Shown here one piece after another: positions 1-9,178 of a stretch of DNA of 64,000 nucleotides. The first letter of the stretch is position 1; each line of letters begins with the position of its first letter. Source of the stretch: Methylomonas sp. LW13 (GTDB taxonomy: Bacteria; Pseudomonadota; Gammaproteobacteria; Methylococcales; Methylomonadaceae); assembly GCF_016865255.1 (NCBI RefSeq), contig NZ_CP033381.1, positions 5,022,001-5,086,000 on the forward strand. The letters run 5' to 3'. The notes below the pieces were generated by a model. That model ran no database searches. It was not told the DNA's origin and was given only the letters and a program-made list of their open reading frames with translations. The position numbers and the translations under genes were made by a program.

Positions 1-1
1 T

Positions 2-3000
2 AGCCTTATCGAAAAGGTCGACTTAGGCGTGTTGGTGGCCGTGGAGGAAATCCAGCGGCAACAGGCTTTGGGGAGCGTTGACGCCGAGGCGCTGTCGGTT
101 TTTATGCAGCGCTTACAAGCGCGTTTGCCATGGGTTATCGGACTTAGAGCTACCGACGCGCAAGGTTGGCTAGCCTATGGCGTGGATGTACCAAAAGATA
201 AGCCGCTCAGCATGGCGGATCGGCTCTATTTTTCTAGTTTGCGGGATAATCCGGCGCTTGGGCTATTTATCAACAAACCGGTGATGTCTCATATCAATAA
301 GGTTTGGGTGCTAAATTTTGCACGCCGCCTTAACCGCGCCGACGGCAGTTTTGCCGGCGTGGTTTTTGCCAATGTTTCACTGGATAATTTGAGTAAAGCG
401 ATTTCCAACGTTGATATTGGCAGTCGCGGGGCGATTAACCTGAGAGATGCCGACATGGGCTTGATCGTTCGCTATCCCGCCCATGCCGAGCCCGGCAACA
501 TGATTGGCGATAAAACCATTTCGCCGGAATTTCGCCGGATGCTCGCATCCGGACACACCTCGGGTGTGTTCCACACGCCTCTCAGCTTCGACAATACCGC
601 CAGGGTGGTATCTTTTCGCAAACTGGACGCCTACCCGCTATGGGTGAGCGTCGGTCTGGCTAGGGACGATTTTCTGGCGGAGTGGTGGAATGAAGTCCTG
701 GAAATGGCCGGACTGGTTCTTCTGTTTGCCTTGATTTCGGTTAGTAGCGCCCGGTTCATCGTCGGTGCGTGGCGAAAGCAATTGCAGGTTGCCACCAAGT
801 TGGCGGCCGAAGAGGAAAAGTTCCATACCGTCGCGGACTACACCTACGACTGGGAATATTGGGAAGGCGACGATCAGCAGATTTTGTATATGACGCCTTC
901 CAGCTTGCGGGTTACCGGCTATGCGGCCGAGGAGTTTATGGCCGATGCCGGGTTATTGCCGAGCATCATACATCCCGACGACCGGCACTTAATGACCGAT
1001 CATCGCCACGATGTCGAGCATTTACGCCTCGCTGAAGTAGACTTTCGCATTGTCCGCCGCGACGGCGAAATTCGCTGGATCTCGCATTGTTGCCAGGCCG
1101 TGTTCGGGGCGGACAATAACTACCGAGGCCGGCGCATCACTAACCGCGACATTACAGAACGCCACCTATTCGCCACCGAAATCAATCGGCTGGCGCAAGC
1201 GGCGGATCAGAATCCGACCGGCATCCAGATTACCGACCTGCAGGGCGTATTGACCTATACCAACCACGCTTATACGCGGATTACCGGGTATACGTTCGGC
1301 GAGGCTTACAAAATGACGCCTCGCGCATTATTGTCCAGTGAAATAACTGCCGATACCTACCAAGCCTGCCAGGCACAATTGGCAGCAGGCAAACTATGGA
1401 AATCCTCGCTGACCAATCGCCACAAAAACGGCGAGTTGCGCTGGGAACAGATCACCGCCTCACCGATTTACGACGAAGCTTATCAGGTTTGCAATTATCT
1501 ATATTTACGCACGGACATCACCGAAGCCAAGCAAACGGAAGCGGCCTTATATAAGCTCAATCGCGAATTGCGCGCGATCAGCAATTGCAATCAGGCCTTG
1601 CTGCGACATGACAACGAACCAAGCCTGCTTAAAGAAATTTGCCGTATCGTCTGCGATGAAGCCGAATATCGCATGGCTTGGGTCGGCTACTTGGAAAACG
1701 GCCCTCCCAAAACAATACGCCCGGTGGCCTGGGCCGGTTTTGAAGACGGCTATCTGGCCGTCACCGATCACAGTGGCGGGGATGCGGCGGGCGCGCAAAG
1801 TCCCGCTGCCGCCGCCATTTGCAGCGGCGAAAAAGTCTATGTTCAGGATGTCTGCACAGATGCGCTGATGGCTTTGGCACGAGACGCAGCGTTAGCGCGC
1901 GGCTATCGCTCGGTTATTGCCTTGCCTTTGGCCGATCAGAACGCGGATATTTTCGGTGCGCTGACGATTTATTCCGCAGAACCCAATGCGATCACGGCAG
2001 CGGAGATTCGCTTGTTAGAGGAACTGGCCGGAGATTTGGCCTTTGGCATTTCCGTGCTCCGCGATAAGGCGGAGCGCTTACGCACGGAAGAGCATTTACG
2101 CGACTCGGAGGAGCGCTTGCGGTTGACGTTGGAAGCCGCCCAGGTCGGCGTTTGGGACTGGGATGTAAAAAACGACCAATGGTACGCTTCGCCCACCTAT
2201 TACACGATGCTCGGCTATCCTGTTCGGACCGGCATGGCTGATCGGCGCGAATGGTTCGAAAGCGTTCATCCGGACGATCAAGCGGAAGTCAGCGACAAAA
2301 TGAGCGGCGTGTTAGCCCGTGATTTCACGGAATATCAATATCAAGCGCGCATGCGCCACGCCGACGGCAGTTATCGTTGGCAATATGTGCGCGGTTTCGG
2401 TATTCAGCGCGATTCGGACGGTAAGGTCATACGCATGTTGGGTATTCGTATGGACATCCATGATCGCAAGCAAAACGAGGAAGAATTACGGCGCTATAAA
2501 GAACACCTCGAAGATGAAATCCAGCAACGTACCGCCGACTTGATAATTGCGCGCGATGCGGCGGAAGCGGCCAATAGGGCCAAGAGCGTATTCCTGGCCA
2601 ATATGAGCCACGAATTGCGTACCCCGCTGAACGCTATTCTTGGATTCTCGAAATTGATGCGGAAAAATCCCCAACTGTCGGACGAGCAAAGGCAAAACCT
2701 GGATATTATCAATCGCAGCGGCGAGCATCTGTTGATGTTGATTAACGATGTATTGGAAATGGCTAAAATCGAAGTAGGCCGGCTACACCTGGAAAACGCG
2801 CCTTTCGATTTGGGCAATATGGTGCGCGATATTACCGATATGATGAGTGTCCGCGCCGCCGAAAAAGGCCTGAGGTTGTTGGTCGATCAGGCATCGCAGT
2901 TTCCGCGTTTCATTGTCGGCGACGAAGCCCGCTTGCGGCAAGTGCTGATTAATCTGGTGGGCAATGCTATTAAATTTACGCAGCAAGGCGGTGTTACCTT

Positions 3001-3946
3001 GCGCCTAGGCACTCGCAAAAATCGCATTTCGCATCTACAGATTGAGGTCGAAGATTCCGGTGTGGGGATCCCGCTGGCCGATCAGCAACGTATATTCGAA
3101 CCATTCGTACAGCTAGGCGAGCAAAGGGATAGCCAAGGCACCGGCTTGGGATTGACCATTACCCGCCAGTTTGTGGAATTGATGGGCGGTACGCTTACCT
3201 TGGAAAGCCACCCGAATCAAGGCGCTTTATTTAGAATAGATCTGCCGCTCGCGGAGGTGAATCAGGCGGATATTACCGGCCCCAGTGCTGATAAAGCGGA
3301 AGCCGGCGCCGTCATCGGCTTAGTGGAAGGGCAAAGCGACTACCGCATATTAATCGTTGAAGATCAGCTCGAAAATCAGTTATTGCTGGCAAAATTGATG
3401 GAATCGGTCGGATTCTCCTGCAAAGTGGCCGGCAACGGCGCGGAGGGCATAGCGCTATTTCAAACATGGCAACCGCAATTTATCTGGATGGATAGGCAAA
3501 TGCCGGTAATGGATGGTTTGGAAGCCACGAAAAGAATCCGGGAGTTGCCTGGCGGGCGGGAGGTCGTCATTGTTGCCGTCACCGCCTCGGCATTCCTGGA
3601 GCAGCGTAGCGAGCTTCTGGAAGCCGGTATGAACGATTTTGTGCGCAAGCCTTATCGCTTCAACGAAATCTACGAATGTCTGGCCAAGCACTTGGGGGTG
3701 CGTTATGTTTACGAGGGTGTTCCAGAACAAACCCCGCCAATCGCGCCATTAACGCCGAACATGTTAGCCGGCTTGCCGGCATCGGCACGCGAGGAATTGA
3801 AAAATGCACTAGAAAGCCTGGAGCCGGAACGTATAGCAAATGCCATAGTTCTGGCAACGGCGCAGGATCCTCAATTGCGCAAAACCCTGGCCTATCTGGC
3901 TGATAACTTTGACTATCCTGCCATTCTGAGGGCTTTGCCTAGCTGA
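2..3946 (+). CDS. Sensor hybrid histidine kinase (dCACHE-PAS-PAS-GAF-PAS-HisKA-HATPase-REC), 5' partial
   Basis: Membrane sensor kinase of a two-component phosphorelay. The frame is open to the left edge, so the true start is outside the window; the first usable start is GTG at 29, and residues are numbered from it. An extracytoplasmic cache-like domain (about 1-215) precedes a membrane helix (about 222-248). Two PAS domains (about 265-500), a GAF domain (about 520-680) and a third PAS domain (about 695-815) follow, then a short linker helix. The HisKA box has the motif SHELRTP, with phospho-acceptor His861. The HATPase domain has its N box near 975-985 (NLVGNAIKFT) and a GTGLGL box. A C-terminal receiver has Asp1155 in the WMDRQMP motif. 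The last 90 residues show no Hpt histidine. The ligand cannot be told from sequence, and no cognate regulator is adjacent. Confidence 0.93.
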   Translation, partial: SLIEKVDLGVLVAVEEIQRQQALGSVDAEALSVFMQRLQARLPWVIGLRATDAQGWLAYGVDVPKDKPLSMADRLYFSSLRDNPALGLFINKPVMSHINKVWVLNFARRLNRADGSFAGVVFANVSLDNLSKAISNVDIGSRGAINLRDADMGLIVRYPAHAEPGNMIGDKTISPEFRRMLASGHTSGVFHTPLSFDNTARVVSFRKLDAYPLWVSVGLARDDFLAEWWNEVLEMAGLVLLFALISVSSARFIVGAWRKQLQVATKLAAEEEKFHTVADYTYDWEYWEGDDQQILYMTPSSLRVTGYAAEEFMADAGLLPSIIHPDDRHLMTDHRHDVEHLRLAEVDFRIVRRDGEIRWISHCCQAVFGADNNYRGRRITNRDITERHLFATEINRLAQAADQNPTGIQITDLQGVLTYTNHAYTRITGYTFGEAYKMTPRALLSSEITADTYQACQAQLAAGKLWKSSLTNRHKNGELRWEQITASPIYDEAYQVCNYLYLRTDITEAKQTEAALYKLNRELRAISNCNQALLRHDNEPSLLKEICRIVCDEAEYRMAWVGYLENGPPKTIRPVAWAGFEDGYLAVTDHSGGDAAGAQSPAAAAICSGEKVYVQDVCTDALMALARDAALARGYRSVIALPLADQNADIFGALTIYSAEPNAITAAEIRLLEELAGDLAFGISVLRDKAERLRTEEHLRDSEERLRLTLEAAQVGVWDWDVKNDQWYASPTYYTMLGYPVRTGMADRREWFESVHPDDQAEVSDKMSGVLARDFTEYQYQARMRHADGSYRWQYVRGFGIQRDSDGKVIRMLGIRMDIHDRKQNEEELRRYKEHLEDEIQQRTADLIIARDAAEAANRAKSVFLANMSHELRTPLNAILGFSKLMRKNPQLSDEQRQNLDIINRSGEHLLMLINDVLEMAKIEVGRLHLENAPFDLGNMVRDITDMMSVRAAEKGLRLLVDQASQFPRFIVGDEARLRQVLINLVGNAIKFTQQGGVTLRLGTRKNRISHLQIEVEDSGVGIPLADQQRIFEPFVQLGEQRDSQGTGLGLTITRQFVELMGGTLTLESHPNQGALFRIDLPLAEVNQADITGPSADKAEAGAVIGLVEGQSDYRILIVEDQLENQLLLAKLMESVGFSCKVAGNGAEGIALFQTWQPQFIWMDRQMPVMDGLEATKRIRELPGGREVVIVAVTASAFLEQRSELLEAGMNDFVRKPYRFNEIYECLAKHLGVRYVYEGVPEQTPPIAPLTPNMLAGLPASAREELKNALESLEPERIANAIVLATAQDPQLRKTLAYLADNFDYPAILRALPS

Positions 3947-4013
3947 TTTTATCGTTCGCCGTTTTGAGTTGCACTGTTCCGGCACGTACGATTTGGCGAC
4001 CGCCAAACCGATA

Positions 4014-4277
4014 CTACGTCCGGCGTGCTGACTGGTATTCGCTTGGATCGATGGCGATGCTGAATGCTTTTAATTGCAGGCTGTCGAACGGCCAATTAAG
4101 TTGCTTTTGGCTTGGGGCATGCCACAACACCGGAATCAACAAACCATACGCCCCCTGCCATTGCTCATTGTCCATAATGTCCCGGCTGGTAAAATCCAGC
4201 CCGGCGGCTACCAGTAACGCTTCCGCCTCTTCGCACAAATGGCAGCCTTCGGTGCCGAACAGGATAAAATCGGCCAC
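4014..4277 (-). CDS. Glutaredoxin-like thiol protein (DUF836 family)
   Basis: Short thioredoxin-fold protein. The N-terminus reads FILFGTEGCHLCEEAEALL, which carries the CxxC redox pair (CHLC) typical of the DUF836/glutaredoxin-like family. I chose the GTG start at 4277, giving 87 residues, because it places the first beta strand at the N-terminus as in relatives. A TTG at 4316 would add 13 residues and overlap the metH stop region. No clear Shine-Dalgarno precedes either start, so the start is uncertain. It lies immediately downstream of metH on the same strand and is probably cotranscribed. A thiol-disulfide role is inferred from the family; the substrate is unknown. Confidence 0.8.
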   Translation of the reverse strand: MADFILFGTEGCHLCEEAEALLVAAGLDFTSRDIMDNEQWQGAYGLLIPVLWHAPSQKQLNWPFDSLQLKAFSIAIDPSEYQSARRT

Positions 4278-4288
4278 GGTTGAATCGA

Positions 4289-7200
4289 TCAATGATTCAA
4301 ATGCGCCGCCAACCAACGTTCGGCCACTTCAATCTTCAAGCCTTTACGCCGCGCGTAGTCTTCTAACTGGTCCTGATCGATCTTACCGACATTGAAATAC
4401 TGCGAATCCGGATGCGAGAAATACCAGCCGCTAACCGCCGCAGTCGGATACATAGCAAAGTTTTCGGTTAGTTCGATGGTGGTGTTTTCGGTGACGTTCA
4501 GCAACTCGAACAACTTGGCTTTTTCGGTGTGGTCTGGGCAAGCCGGATAGCCAGGCGCCGGACGGATACCTTGATACGCTTCCTCGATCAGCGCGTGGTT
4601 ATCGTGTTGTTCATCTTCGGCATAGCCCCAGTATTCGCGGCGTACGGCTTGATGCATGTATTCCGCAAAGGCTTCGGCTAGACGGTCGGCCAGAGCTTTC
4701 AGCATGATGGCGCTGTAGTCGTCGTGATCTTTCTCGAATTCGGCTAACTTGGTTTCGATGCCGATACCGGACGTGACCGCAAAGCCGCCCAGATAATCGG
4801 CAATACCGCTACCTACCGGGGCGATGAAATCGGACAAACAGTAGTTGGGCCGGCCCGGCGCCTTGACATTTTGCTGACGCAAATGATGCAGCTTTTCGCG
4901 TGGCTGGCTGCGACTGTCGTCGGTGTACAACACGATGTCATCGCCATCGCTGTTGGCTGGGAAGAAACCTATGACGGCCTTGGCTGTCAGCCATTGTTCG
5001 CGAATCAAGTGTTTCAACATCTCTTGCGCATCTTCGAACAATTTAGTCGCTTCGATGCCAACCACATGGTCGCTAAGAATAGCCGGATAGCTGCCGGACA
5101 ATTCCCACGTTTGGAAGAACGGCGTCCAGTCGATATACCAAACCAGCGTATCCAGCGGGAAATTATCGATGACTTTGGTGCCGAGAAATTTAGGCTTAAC
5201 CGGCAGATGGCTGGCGTAATCGAATTTGTTAAGCCGGGCTTTTTCCAGGTTATGCTGCGGATTTTTAGCGTGCCGGCCTTTGTGGCGTTCGCGCACAATT
5301 TCATACTCGGCGCGAGTTTTTTCCACGAAATCGGCTTTCAAATCGTCGCTAAGCAGGGCGCTAACCACGCCGACACTGCGCGATGCATCCGTAACATAAA
5401 CGGTCGGCGATTGATAGTGCGGTTCGATTTTCACTGCGGTATGGGCGCGCGAAGTCGTCGCACCGCCTATCATCAACGGGATCGTAAACCCTTGGCGTTG
5501 CATTTCCTTGGCGACATGCACCATTTCATCCAGCGACGGCGTGATCAAACCGCTGAGACCTATCACATCGACGTTTTGCTCGCGGGCGGTTTTCAAAATC
5601 GTCTCGGCCGGAACCATCACACCCAGATCGATGACCTCGTAGTTGTTGCATTGCAATACCACGCCGACGATATTTTTGCCGATGTCGTGCACGTCGCCCT
5701 TCACAGTGGCCATCAGCACTTTGCCGTTGGTTTGCCGCTCGCTGCCGTCTATTTCGGCATCCATGAACGGCATCAGATAGGCCACGGCTTTTTTCATGAC
5801 CCGCGCCGATTTCACGACTTGCGGCAGGAACATTTTGCCTTCGCCGAACAAGTCGCCGACCACGTTCATGCCATCCATCAACGGCCCTTCGATGACGTGC
5901 AAAGGCTTTTCGGCTTCCAGCCTTGCCGTTTCGGTATCTTCTTCAATGTAATCGGCAATGCCTTTGACCAGCGCATGTTCCAGGCGCTTGCTGACCGGCC
6001 ATTCACGCCATTCCAAGGTTTCCTGTTTCGCTGTCTGACCGCTACCACGATATTTCTCGGCGATTTCCAGCAGCTTTTCGGTGCCTTCCGGGGTGCGATT
6101 CAAAATCACGTCTTCGACGGAATTGCGCAGTTCTTCCGGAATATCGGCGTAAATCGCCAACTGCCCGGCGTTGACGATACCCATGTCCATGCCGGCATGT
6201 ACGGCGTGGTACAGAAATACGGCGTGGATCGCTTCGCGCACCGGATTGTTGCCGCGGAACGAGAACGATACATTCGATACGCCGCCGGAAATCAAGGCAT
6301 GCGGCAAGGTCTGCTTGATGATACGGGTGGCTTCGATGAAATCGACACCGTAGTTGTTGTGTTCCTCGATGCCAGTGGCGACCGCGAAAATGTTGGGGTC
6401 GAAGATGATGTCTTCTGGCGGGAAGCCGATTTGTTCGGTCAATATTTTGTAGGCGCGGGTGCAGATTTCCACCTTGCGCGCCATCGTGTCGGCCTGGCCT
6501 TGTTCGTCGAAGGCCATCACGATCACGGCAGCGCCATAACGGCGCACCAGCTTGGCGTGTTCGATGAACAGTTCTTCGCCTTCCTTGATCGAAATCGAGT
6601 TGACGACGCCCTTGCCTTGGATGCATTTCAGGCCGGCTTCCAGAATCTCCCATTTTGAGGAGTCCAGCATGATCGGTACTTTGGCAATATCCGGCTCGGC
6701 GGCCAGCAGATTCAAAAAGCGCACCATCGCCGCTTTCGAATCCAGCATGCCTTCGTCCATGTTGATGTCGATAATCTGCGCGCCGTTTTCGACCTGTTGC
6801 TTGGCCACTTCCAGGGCTTCTTCGTAACGTTCTTCGACGATCATTTTCTTGAAGATCGCCGAACCGGTAACGTTGGTACGTTCGCCGACGTTCACGAACA
6901 AAGTTTCCGGACCGATGCTCATCGCTTCCAGGCCGGCCAGGTGACAGCGTTTTTCCAACTCGGGTATCTTACGCGGCGGATATTTTTCCAGCGCGGCAAC
7001 GATGGCGCGGATGGTGTCCGGTGAAGTGCCGCAGCAACCGCCGATGATATTCAAATAGCCGCTGGCGGCCCAGTCAGCCAATTCGGCGGCCATCATTTCC
7101 GGGGTTTCGTCGTATTCGCCGAATTCGTTGGGCAGGCCAGCGTTCGGGTGGGCGGAAACGTAGGTGTCGGCGATGTTGGATAATTCTTCAATGTATTGGC

Positions 7201-7960
7201 GCAGTTCCTGCGCACCGAGCGCGCAGTTGAAGCCGATCGAGACGGGTTGCACGTGTTTCAACGAATACCAGAACGCGGCGGCGGTTTGACCTGAAAGCGT
7301 GCGGCCGGAGGCGTCGGTAATGGTGCCGGAAATCATTACCGGCAGTTTGTAACCTAGTTTGTCGAAAGTCTGTTCGACCGCGAAAATCGCCGCTTTGGCG
7401 TTCAGCGTATCGAACACCGTTTCGATCAGGATGATGTCGGCGCCGCCGTCGATCAAGCCTTGAGTGGCTTCGCTGTAGGCGCTTACCAAATCGTCGAACG
7501 TGATGTTACGGAAGCCGGGATCGTTGACATCCGGCGACATTGATGACGTGCGATTGGTGGGGCCCAAGACGCCGGCGACGAAACGCGGCTTGTCCGGCGT
7601 TAACGCGCTGACTTCGTTGGCCGCCTGTTTAGCGACGCGAGCCGAAGCGACGTTGATCTCGTAAGCCAGGTCTTCCATCCGATAATCGGCCATCGCGATA
7701 CGGGTGGAATTGAAGGTATTGGTTTCCAGAATATCCGAGCCGGCATCCAGATAGGCGCGATGAATCGCCTTGATTACCTCGGGCTGGGTAATCGATAATA
7801 AATCGTTGTTGCCCTTAAGATCGACAGGCCAGTCGGCAAAGCGTACGCCGCGATAATCCTTCTCCTCCAGTTTGTAGCTCTGAATCATGGTGCCCATCGC
7901 ACCGTCCAGAAACAAAATCCGTTGAGATAATAACTGGTGTAATCTTTGTGTGCTGTTCAT
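4289..7960 (-). CDS. metH: Cobalamin-dependent methionine synthase
   Basis: Transfers the methyl group of 5-methyltetrahydrofolate to homocysteine through methylcobalamin. The 1223 residues match the full-length E. coli-type enzyme. Domains in order: homocysteine-binding barrel with the zinc pair Cys309-Cys310 in GGCCGTSP; pterin-binding domain ([13 protein letters not shown] near 350); four-helix cap and B12 Rossmann domain with the cobalt-ligating His758 in the DxHxxG motif (VHDIGKN); C-terminal reactivation domain binding S-adenosylmethionine. The ATG at 7960 gives [11 protein letters not shown]. It is divergent from the DUF2970 gene, with only about 75 bases between the starts, and I see no cobalamin riboswitch in that gap. 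A 595-codon open frame on the opposite strand is a shadow. Confidence 0.97.
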   Translation of the reverse strand: MNSTQRLHQLLSQRILFLDGAMGTMIQSYKLEEKDYRGVRFADWPVDLKGNNDLLSITQPEVIKAIHRAYLDAGSDILETNTFNSTRIAMADYRMEDLAYEINVASARVAKQAANEVSALTPDKPRFVAGVLGPTNRTSSMSPDVNDPGFRNITFDDLVSAYSEATQGLIDGGADIILIETVFDTLNAKAAIFAVEQTFDKLGYKLPVMISGTITDASGRTLSGQTAAAFWYSLKHVQPVSIGFNCALGAQELRQYIEELSNIADTYVSAHPNAGLPNEFGEYDETPEMMAAELADWAASGYLNIIGGCCGTSPDTIRAIVAALEKYPPRKIPELEKRCHLAGLEAMSIGPETLFVNVGERTNVTGSAIFKKMIVEERYEEALEVAKQQVENGAQIIDINMDEGMLDSKAAMVRFLNLLAAEPDIAKVPIMLDSSKWEILEAGLKCIQGKGVVNSISIKEGEELFIEHAKLVRRYGAAVIVMAFDEQGQADTMARKVEICTRAYKILTEQIGFPPEDIIFDPNIFAVATGIEEHNNYGVDFIEATRIIKQTLPHALISGGVSNVSFSFRGNNPVREAIHAVFLYHAVHAGMDMGIVNAGQLAIYADIPEELRNSVEDVILNRTPEGTEKLLEIAEKYRGSGQTAKQETLEWREWPVSKRLEHALVKGIADYIEEDTETARLEAEKPLHVIEGPLMDGMNVVGDLFGEGKMFLPQVVKSARVMKKAVAYLMPFMDAEIDGSERQTNGKVLMATVKGDVHDIGKNIVGVVLQCNNYEVIDLGVMVPAETILKTAREQNVDVIGLSGLITPSLDEMVHVAKEMQRQGFTIPLMIGGATTSRAHTAVKIEPHYQSPTVYVTDASRSVGVVSALLSDDLKADFVEKTRAEYEIVRERHKGRHAKNPQHNLEKARLNKFDYASHLPVKPKFLGTKVIDNFPLDTLVWYIDWTPFFQTWELSGSYPAILSDHVVGIEATKLFEDAQEMLKHLIREQWLTAKAVIGFFPANSDGDDIVLYTDDSRSQPREKLHHLRQQNVKAPGRPNYCLSDFIAPVGSGIADYLGGFAVTSGIGIETKLAEFEKDHDDYSAIMLKALADRLAEAFAEYMHQAVRREYWGYAEDEQHDNHALIEEAYQGIRPAPGYPACPDHTEKAKLFELLNVTENTTIELTENFAMYPTAAVSGWYFSHPDSQYFNVGKIDQDQLEDYARRKGLKIEVAERWLAAHLNH

Positions 7961-8035
7961 ACTGCCTGAGGGTCGTAAGGGTGAATATCGGTGGGCTAGT
8001 CCGCTTTATTATCAAACCAAATTTTGAGGGAAATC

Positions 8036-8227
8036 ATGTCTAAACCCAGTCTATTGCATGTCATAAAAAGCGTGTTTGCCGCCGTGATCGGCGTGCAAAG
8101 CAATAAGAATAGAGAGCTTGATTTTCAGCACGGCTCTTTGCCTGCCTATATTGTCGTCGGGCTGATTGCGACTGTGCTGTTTATTTTAACGATAGTCAGC
8201 ATCGTATCCGCAGTTACCGGCGGCTGA
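8036..8227 (+). CDS. DUF2970 family small membrane protein
   Basis: 63-residue protein with one C-terminal transmembrane helix (about residues 38-60). The conserved amphipathic segment VIKSVFAAVIGVQSNKNRELDF is characteristic of DUF2970. The ATG at 8036 is preceded at good spacing by GAGGG, so it is preferred over the TTG at 8024. The gene is divergent from metH and ends just before a hairpin terminator shared with the convergent downstream gene. The function of the family is unknown to me. Confidence 0.85.
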   Translation: MSKPSLLHVIKSVFAAVIGVQSNKNRELDFQHGSLPAYIVVGLIATVLFILTIVSIVSAVTGG

Positions 8228-8243
8228 GGAATTTCGACGGTAA

Positions 8244-8269
8244 CGAAGCCCAAGCGGCCTTGGGCTTCG
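8244..8269. terminator. Bidirectional hairpin between convergent genes
   Basis: Perfect 11-bp stem (CGAAGCCCAAG paired with CTTGGGCTTCG) around a 4-base loop, between the convergent DUF2970 gene and the minus-strand membrane protein gene. There is no long U tract on either side, so termination strength is uncertain. Confidence 0.6.
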
Positions 8270-8281
8270 GAGCCAGCCAAG

Positions 8282-8701
8282 TTAGTTGCTGGAGGTTTTG
8301 AAGCTGTTTTTGATGCTGACAAACAACTCTTTGATGCCGCTGAACAGGTTGGCTGGTGTCAGCGCTTGTTTCAAAATAAACTGACAGCGAATCAGAGCGA
8401 CAGCCAACACACCGGCAAACGGCGGTAGTAATTCGAAGAAAACCGGCATGAACCAGCCGCCGGCGCCTTCCTGGGTTTTTCTATCGCCGACGCTGGTCAG
8501 GTCGCGATCATATTCGCCGCCGACATCTTTACCGTCTAAGCCGTCGATGATCATAATGTTGATGTTGTAGAACAACACCTGAATGACCAAGAACACTATG
8601 GCACAGCCGGCAACCCACATCAGCACATTACCCGTTTTGGCTTTTATCAGGGTTTGATATACCCAGATTGCCGTCAAAATCATTATTACGCCACCAATCA
8701 T
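8282..8701 (-). CDS. Hypothetical membrane protein
   Basis: 139 residues from the ATG at 8701, which follows an AAGGGG Shine-Dalgarno; the upstream in-frame codons have no ribosome-binding site. Two hydrophobic helices lie near the N-terminus (about 3-20 and 26-46). A polar stretch rich in Asp and Gly (about 50-80) follows, then a hydrophobic segment near 85-105 and an amphipathic Lys/Ser-rich tail. I recognise no family. It is convergent with DUF2970 and divergent from the 42-codon gene at 8915. Confidence 0.65.
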   Translation of the reverse strand: MIGGVIMILTAIWVYQTLIKAKTGNVLMWVAGCAIVFLVIQVLFYNINIMIIDGLDGKDVGGEYDRDLTSVGDRKTQEGAGGWFMPVFFELLPPFAGVLAVALIRCQFILKQALTPANLFSGIKELFVSIKNSFKTSSN

Positions 8702-8822
8702 CTCTATTCCCCTTGTTGAAACTGTTTTTATAATTCTCAAAATTCAGGTTGAGAAAGCATACTACCATAATCCACCTGGATGGCAATTGCGGTCGGATGT
8801 TTCCGCGATAGCCATGAATCGC

Positions 8823-8850
8823 TTGACTTTGAAGGTAGCTAAAGTAACAT
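8823..8850 (+). promoter_or_regulatory. Candidate sigma-70 promoter for the 42-codon gene
   Basis: TTGACT (8823-8828) and TAACAT (8845-8850) are separated by 16 bases, about 65 bases upstream of the start codon at 8915. A second -10-like TATAAC lies at 8884-8889. This is a motif match only. Confidence 0.4.
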
Positions 8851-8914
8851 ATGAAGCTCGACCGCCAAAGACATGGCAAATTTTATAACAACTAACTAAA
8901 GGTAGGAGGCACCC

Positions 8915-9043
8915 ATGGGAGCGATCTTAGATTTAACAGAAATGCTGAAAGAACCGTCGGGCATGATTGGAGCGGTAGTTATCATCGCTGCAGGATACTT
9001 CTTTGTAAAATGGGTTTTTGCTGAGCCTAAAGACGAAGAGTAA
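8915..9043 (+). CDS. 42-residue single-helix membrane peptide
   Basis: Very short gene starting with ATG at 8915, just after a perfect AGGAGG (8904-8909). The peptide begins MGAILDLTEMLKEPSG, has one hydrophobic helix (about 17-36: MIGAVVIIAAGYFFVKWVFA) and ends with an acidic EPKDEE tail. The strong ribosome-binding site, an upstream promoter-like sequence and a textbook terminator 37 bases after the stop indicate a real, probably well-expressed monocistronic gene. The function is unknown. The layout resembles small subunits or regulators of membrane complexes, but that is only a structural analogy. Confidence 0.75.
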   Translation: MGAILDLTEMLKEPSGMIGAVVIIAAGYFFVKWVFAEPKDEE

Positions 9044-9080
9044 GCTACACCCCCTCGCTTACAAAGCTTTTCTGGAAAAA

Positions 9081-9116
9081 GCGGCTACGGATAGATCCCG
9101 TAGCCGCTTTTTTTTT
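9081..9116 (+). terminator. Intrinsic terminator after the 42-codon gene
   Basis: Ten-bp perfect GC-rich stem (GCGGCTACGG with CCGTAGCCGC), a seven-base loop and nine consecutive T residues at 9108-9116. This is a classic Rho-independent terminator. Confidence 0.92.
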
Positions 9117-9178
9117 GCCTGACGCATACCATTTTCAAATCCCTTATAATCTGTGGACTTTTAGCCTGCCGACCCGCC

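Noticed and set aside
4871..6658. 595-codon open frame on the plus strand opposite metH
   Set aside because: It lies fully inside the conserved metH coding strand, lacks a start context, and its His/Gln/Phe-rich composition is that expected of a reverse-frame shadow.
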